In this document: positions 5,239-9,287 of the stretch, one piece after another
Layout of the letters: each line of letters begins with the position of its first letter
Position numbering within the stretch: position 1 is the first letter of the stretch
DNA from: Chitinophagaceae bacterium
GTDB taxonomy: Bacteria > Bacteroidota > Bacteroidia > Chitinophagales > UBA10324
Reading direction: 5' to 3'
DNA: 9,287 nt
NCBI GenBank assembly: GCA_023251195.1
Contig: JAHEZG010000145.1
Span: 1-9,287, forward strand
Program-made: the position numbers and the translations under genes
Notes under the pieces: generated by a model
Told to the model about the DNA's origin: nothing
The model's database searches: none
The model's input: only the letters and a program-made list of their open reading frames with translations

Positions 5239-5350
5239 TTTCGCACGGAGTTCATGGAGGAAAAAAATCACAGAGGAAATTCTGAGAGTTTCAGCATTGT
5301 ATTTCTCTGCATTCCCTGCATATTCTTCTCTGTATTTTCTCCGTGCGAAA
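5239..5350. repeat. Long imperfect hairpin repeat between the M28 gene and the large surface protein
   Basis: The outer arms TTTCGCACGGAG (5239-5250) and CTCCGTGCGAAA (5339-5350) are perfectly complementary over 12 bp. Inside, ACAGAG (5270-5275) pairs with CTCTGT (5328-5333), and CAGAGGAAAT (5271-5280) could alternatively pair with ATTTCTCTG (5301-5309). It resembles the interspersed 'cacagag / cacggag' repeats seen in other genomes. It may also stabilise or end the M28 transcript, but no clean T-tract follows. A 60-residue open frame here (5197-5379) is an artefact of the repeat. Confidence 0.75.
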
Positions 5351-5363
5351 CATTATTACTCGA

Positions 5364-5381
5364 AATTATTTTTAAATAATT
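5364..5381. repeat. AT-only palindrome
   Basis: AATTATTT (5364-5371), TT, AAATAATT (5374-5381) form a perfect 8-bp dyad in the AT-rich leader. In such AT-rich sequence this could be chance; a weak terminator or protein-binding site is possible. Confidence 0.35.
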
Positions 5382-5400
5382 ATTCTTTTCAAAAAAATTA

Positions 5401-5429
5401 TTTGCCGAGCGAACTAAATTTCTATCTTG
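5401..5429 (+). promoter_or_regulatory. Candidate promoter for the 1264-residue surface protein
   Basis: TTTG (5401-5404) followed after 18 bases by TATCTTG (5423-5429) resembles the -33 TTTG / -7 TAnnTTTG pair of Bacteroidota, with one T missing from the -7 box. It would start transcription about 20 bases before the ATG at 5455. TAAATTTC (5415-5422) is an alternative box. Consensus fit only. Confidence 0.35.
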
Positions 5430-5454
5430 CTCGCACAAACCAAATTTTAAAATC

Positions 5455-8400
5455 ATGAGACGAATTAGTTTTTTGCTTACTGTTTTATTGCTCATTGCAA
5501 ATTATTCAATTTATGCAGCCAATAAAGTAACTGTTGCTTCAGGCAACTGGAACAACACAGCTGTTTGGGGCGGTGCGGTGCCACTTGCCGGCGACAACAT
5601 AACGATAAGTGTCGGGCATACAATTAGTATTAATGTTAATCCGCCGAGTGTGGTAAATGTTATTGTCAATGGAACATTAAGTTTCGATGCAACAGGAACC
5701 GGCCGCACAATGACCGTTACCGGAACTCTTACCATAAATGCCGGTGGAATTTTAAATTGCGCAACACCGGGTTCAGCAACTATTCACACCTTAAATTACA
5801 ATGGAACAGCCTTAACCAATAACGGAGCATTGAGTCTGATAAACGGAACCAATGTTTGCAACGCTGTAATTGGTGGAGCCGTGGCACAAACCATAAGCGG
5901 AAATGGTACTGCCACATTCAATAAATTAAAATTGAATAACACCGGCGGAAAATTTTCAATCACTTATGGCGGTGGATCTTTTTCAAGTACAATTACCAAT
6001 ACAACAAAAGTACTGACCTCATTTACCGTTGCAGATTCAATTGTTATTGCAAGAGGATTATTGATTTTAAACGGACAGGATAACAGCACACTTACACATA
6101 CCGTTGGGAATTTAAAAATGGGTTCATCCACTTCCACTATGACCTCTTCCATCAACATCGGAAATGGTTCTGTTACAATAGATGTAAACACTGCAGTAAT
6201 TATGAATGATGCTGCTAATGCTTCTGAAACATTTAATGTGAATGGAGTTTTTCAATCACCAAACATGACCCAATCGAATTCAGCCATTGCATTTGCCATG
6301 CTTGGCCCGAATTCAAACGGAGGAGCAAACAATAAAACCGTTTGCAATTTTAATGGCGATGTAAATATTCCGGATTTGCTTGGTGTTGTAGGAAACACAA
6401 GGCTTTATACCGGCACCGATCCGAAACGACCGGAGTTAAATTTTTCAGGTAATGTTTACATACAATATTTAAAAAGTTACACCATTGATATTCCACTCAC
6501 ATCGCAGGATATTTTTATCAAATCATTTTACTTCGGTTTGTTTGATTCATTGGGAACCCATCCTGTAATTACTTTAAACGGGGGAACAGAGGCTTCACCT
6601 AAAACATGGAATGTTCCATTTAATGTTTTTGATGCACCCATTCAAAATTCAAATCCACCAATCGGCGATCCGATTATTGCGTTGATTTCTGAATCAGCAA
6701 CTGATTGGGTGGTGAACGGTGTGCGCGAAATTGTAAGCGGCAGTTCAATGGCCGTTCACTCCAACGATACATTAAAAGTGAATGGAATTTTAATTGTTGA
6801 CAGTAATGGCGAAATAGCCGGATCAGAAACCGAAACCGATTCAACAGGATTTATTTCAACTGCCGGTCCGCTGTTAAAATTCGGATCAAACGGAACGATT
6901 AAAGTTTTAAATACCACTCTCGGAGGCGGCTTACTTTCAGAAGCAGCAAGTAATGTTGCCATCAAAAACCGCACTGCTGATTTTAACTGGAATTTATCAG
7001 CCATTAATTCAACCGGAAAAATTATATATGCTTCGGCTTCATCACAAAACATTACCGCTCGCACTTATAACAAATTATTTATTACCGATGCCGGCACAAA
7101 AACTTTGCTTGGTTCTGTTACTGCAAATGATTCGCTTTCTGCTTCATCGCCTCTGGCATTAAGTACTTTTAATTTGTCGGCCAAAAAAAGTGTATCAAAC
7201 AATAACCTTGTTAGCGGAACCGGTGCCATTGTGTTAAATGGCACATCAGCACAAAACATTGGTGGCACATCAACCAATTGGGGAAACATAACATTGAGCA
7301 ACAATGCAGGTGTTAATTGTGTAACCGATATCAATATGAATGGCCTTTTATTTTTTACTTCCGGAAAAATAAATACCAGTACCGGAGCAAAAATTAACAT
7401 GGGTGCAGCTGCCAATTACATTGGAGCAAGTTCATCCAATTTTGTAAATGGTCCGATGTCAAAAACTACAACATCTACTACCCCATTTGTTTTTCCTTCA
7501 GGTGATGGAACCATTTACCGGAATTTTGAAATAACTCCTTCCAATTCAAATTCAACAACCTGGACCGGGCAGTATTTAGCATCTGCCTTTTCAAACACAA
7601 TTTCATTAACCTCCCCAATCGTATCAGTTAGTAATCTTGAACACATTTTATTAACAAGAAGCGGAGCAACACCGGCTGATGGCAATGTAAAATTATACTG
7701 GGCAGCTGCAAGCGGATTTGCCGACACAATTGGTTTGCGTGTAGCAAGCTGGAGTGGCTCATCTTGGACCAATGCAGGAAAAATTGCTTCAACCGGAAAT
7801 GCTGCATCAGGAACCATCACTTCTAATGTTGCATCAACATTCAATGCATTTACATTCGGAAGAGTTGCTGCAAATACAATTACAACCGGAGCTCTTGTTT
7901 CTGTTTCATTTTGTAAAGGAACAGTTGTTTTAGTTCCTTTTACATCAACAGGAACTTTTAATAATTTAAATATTTATACTGCACAATTGAGTGATGCGAG
8001 TGGAAATTTTGCATCGCCACTTTCGATTGGTGCATTGACTTCAACTGCAAACAGTGGAAATGTATCAGCTACAATTCCGTTTACTGTAGCAGATGGATTT
8101 GCATACCGGCTAAGAATTGTCAGCTCCAATCCATCAGTTACAGGCACCAATAACGGATCAGATTTTTCCATAACCTCACCTCCTGTTGTTTCAGTTACTT
8201 CTTCAGCCGGAAATTCAATATGTGCTTCAGGAAATACAACTTTGAATGTATTAGTGAGTGGTGGCAGTGCTCCATATGTTTATCTGTGGAACACCGGGGC
8301 AATTACAGCTTCCATTCAGGTTGGTGCAGGTACCTATTCAGTAACTGCAACAGATGCAAACGGATGTGTTGGAAATTATTCCATCAATATACTGACCACC

Positions 8401-9249
8401 ACCTGCGATGTTCCAACTTCCGTTGCCTCATCAAACATCACCGGTACAAAAGCTACTATATCATGGACCGGCAGCAGTTGCGCTGTTAAATACCGAATTC
8501 AACTAAGGGTTCTTGGAGCTACAGCCTGGACATCGGTACTTGTGACTGCCCCAACCTCAACAAAAAATTTTACTACTTTATTACCACTGACTACTTATGA
8601 GTTCCATGTTCGTACAGAATGCAATTCAAACGGAAGCATTTCTTCAGCCTATTCCACAATACAAACATTTACTACTTTATGTAATTGTGAAAAACCGGCA
8701 ACTGTTAATTTCACAAACATTACTCAAACAACAACCACTGTTAACTGGACCGGTAATGCCTGTGCTTTGAAATACAGATTACAATATCGCAAACAAGGAG
8801 TAACCGCATGGACCACCTCATTGATAACTGCACCAACCGCATTTAAAAACCTAACAGGTTTGTTAAGCAACACAACTTATGAAGTAAGAATGCGCAGTGA
8901 TTGCAACGCAACCGGATCAGTAAATTCAGGATGGACAACCACTCAAACATTTACCACTGCATTGCGGTTAGAAGAAATTGCTGCGAATGTTTCAGGTTAT
9001 GAATTAACGGTTTTACCAAATCCGACTGATGGAAAATTTATATTGAATGTAAATTCAATTGTTGATGGAAACGGAGAAATCAGAATCACCAATATTTTAG
9101 GACAAGAAATAATGAATGCAACCATTGAATTAAAGAATGGAGCAAACAATTTCAATTACAATTTAGAAAATGTTTCTTCCGGAATTTATTTCGTTGCATT
9201 GAAAACAAATGATGGCGTGATTACAAAAAAACTGAACATCAGTAAATAA
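5455..9249 (+). CDS. Large modular T9SS-exported surface protein (beta-solenoid, SprB-like and FN3 modules)
   Basis: A probable cell-surface or secreted adhesin-like protein of 1264 residues. Residues 1-21 are a signal peptide (MRRISFLLTVLLLIANYSIYA). The mature part starts with SGNWNNTAVWGGAVPLAGDN (30-49) and ISVGHTISI, a G8-like opening. It continues to about 670 as Gly/Asn/Thr-rich strand repeats (NGTLSF, GNGTATFNKL, NGTSAQNIGG) expected to fold as a beta-solenoid. Residues 680-800 carry the FPSGDGTIYRNFEI type module common in T9SS cargo. Residues 815-907 form a beta-sandwich-like module (FTAQLSD-like YTAQLSDASGNFASP … RLRIVSSNPSVTGTNNG). About 920-980 is a SprB-like repeat (APYVYLWNTG … GTYSVTATDANGC). 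Two fibronectin III domains follow (986-1074 and 1080-1168), then a T9SS type A sorting domain (1183-1264: LTVLPNPTDGKF … NILGQEI … SSGIYFVAL … KKLNISK). ATG 5455 directly begins a good signal peptide. The binding target is unknown. Confidence 0.9.
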   Translation: MRRISFLLTVLLLIANYSIYAANKVTVASGNWNNTAVWGGAVPLAGDNITISVGHTISINVNPPSVVNVIVNGTLSFDATGTGRTMTVTGTLTINAGGILNCATPGSATIHTLNYNGTALTNNGALSLINGTNVCNAVIGGAVAQTISGNGTATFNKLKLNNTGGKFSITYGGGSFSSTITNTTKVLTSFTVADSIVIARGLLILNGQDNSTLTHTVGNLKMGSSTSTMTSSINIGNGSVTIDVNTAVIMNDAANASETFNVNGVFQSPNMTQSNSAIAFAMLGPNSNGGANNKTVCNFNGDVNIPDLLGVVGNTRLYTGTDPKRPELNFSGNVYIQYLKSYTIDIPLTSQDIFIKSFYFGLFDSLGTHPVITLNGGTEASPKTWNVPFNVFDAPIQNSNPPIGDPIIALISESATDWVVNGVREIVSGSSMAVHSNDTLKVNGILIVDSNGEIAGSETETDSTGFISTAGPLLKFGSNGTIKVLNTTLGGGLLSEAASNVAIKNRTADFNWNLSAINSTGKIIYASASSQNITARTYNKLFITDAGTKTLLGSVTANDSLSASSPLALSTFNLSAKKSVSNNNLVSGTGAIVLNGTSAQNIGGTSTNWGNITLSNNAGVNCVTDINMNGLLFFTSGKINTSTGAKINMGAAANYIGASSSNFVNGPMSKTTTSTTPFVFPSGDGTIYRNFEITPSNSNSTTWTGQYLASAFSNTISLTSPIVSVSNLEHILLTRSGATPADGNVKLYWAAASGFADTIGLRVASWSGSSWTNAGKIASTGNAASGTITSNVASTFNAFTFGRVAANTITTGALVSVSFCKGTVVLVPFTSTGTFNNLNIYTAQLSDASGNFASPLSIGALTSTANSGNVSATIPFTVADGFAYRLRIVSSNPSVTGTNNGSDFSITSPPVVSVTSSAGNSICASGNTTLNVLVSGGSAPYVYLWNTGAITASIQVGAGTYSVTATDANGCVGNYSINILTTTCDVPTSVASSNITGTKATISWTGSSCAVKYRIQLRVLGATAWTSVLVTAPTSTKNFTTLLPLTTYEFHVRTECNSNGSISSAYSTIQTFTTLCNCEKPATVNFTNITQTTTTVNWTGNACALKYRLQYRKQGVTAWTTSLITAPTAFKNLTGLLSNTTYEVRMRSDCNATGSVNSGWTTTQTFTTALRLEEIAANVSGYELTVLPNPTDGKFILNVNSIVDGNGEIRITNILGQEIMNATIELKNGANNFNYNLENVSSGIYFVALKTNDGVITKKLNISK
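8410..8958 (+). repeat. Two tandem fibronectin III domains with matched cysteines
   Basis: Residues 986-1074 and 1080-1168 of the large surface protein align over the full domain: KYRIQLR/KYRLQYR, TAWTS/TAWTT, APTSTKN/APTAFKN, TTYEFHVR/TTYEVRMR and TIQTFTT/TTQTFTT. Each has one cysteine early (C1009, C1103) and one late (C1056, C1150), both pairs 47 residues apart and the domains offset by 94. This suggests a duplicated module with an extra intradomain disulfide. Confidence 0.8.
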
Positions 9250-9287
9250 ATTTTCAATCCCCCTTTAAATTAAAATCCCGCTTCTCT

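Noticed and set aside
5197..5379. 60-residue plus-strand open frame after the M28 gene
   Set aside because: It coincides with the CGCACGGAG hairpin repeat and has a low-complexity, Cys/Phe-rich translation typical of non-coding sequence.
7065..7415. 116-residue minus-strand open frame within the large surface protein
   Set aside because: It lies antisense to a gene with a signal peptide, recognisable modules and a sorting domain; its translation is a shadow of the Thr/Asn-rich repeats.
8220..8489. 89-residue Cys-rich plus-strand frame in the SprB/FN3 region
   Set aside because: Out-of-frame reading of the confident 1264-residue gene; the cysteines result from frame-shifted codons.

Overview
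The window looks like chromosome from an AT-rich member of the Bacteroidota, probably an uncultured Chitinophagales- or Sphingobacteriales-like lineage. The evidence is two proteins ending in type IX secretion (T9SS) type A sorting domains, signal peptides ending in '-AQ', genes without clear Shine-Dalgarno sequences, candidate TAnnTTTG promoter boxes, and a SprB-like repeat plus fibronectin III modules in a large surface protein. All supported genes are on the + strand. The lineage is inferred from these traits, not from a database match.

Layout. Bases 1-74 are the 3' end of an unidentified gene. At 87-1592 is a secreted beta-propeller-like protein with a T9SS tail that carries a 21-bp in-frame palindrome insertion. 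At 1593-2591 is a dense array of hairpin repeats: four full 83-bp units and two half units, with a small GIY-YIG nuclease gene (1936-2241) in the middle. Bases 2592-2714 hold a candidate promoter. Then come pssA (phosphatidylserine synthase, 2715-3497), an AAATCATC octamer repeat, purS (3558-3818) and a secreted M28 metallopeptidase (about 3848-5206) whose signal-peptide region appears to be split by a second palindromic repeat. A third hairpin repeat (5239-5350) and an AT-rich leader precede a 1264-residue T9SS-exported surface protein (5455-9249). Bases 9250-9287 show nothing recognisable.

How the genes relate. pssA and purS are core lipid and purine genes, and neither has its usual pathway partners next to it. 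The two T9SS cargo proteins and the M28 peptidase are exported products, but nothing ties them into one pathway. The most interesting signal is the repeat ecology. At least four unrelated palindromic families occur within about 4 kb. One surrounds a GIY-YIG nuclease gene in an arrangement that recalls REP elements with RAYT transposases. Two others sit in frame inside protein targeting signals, recalling Rickettsia palindromic elements. The claim that the GIY-YIG protein mobilises the repeats is a hypothesis only.
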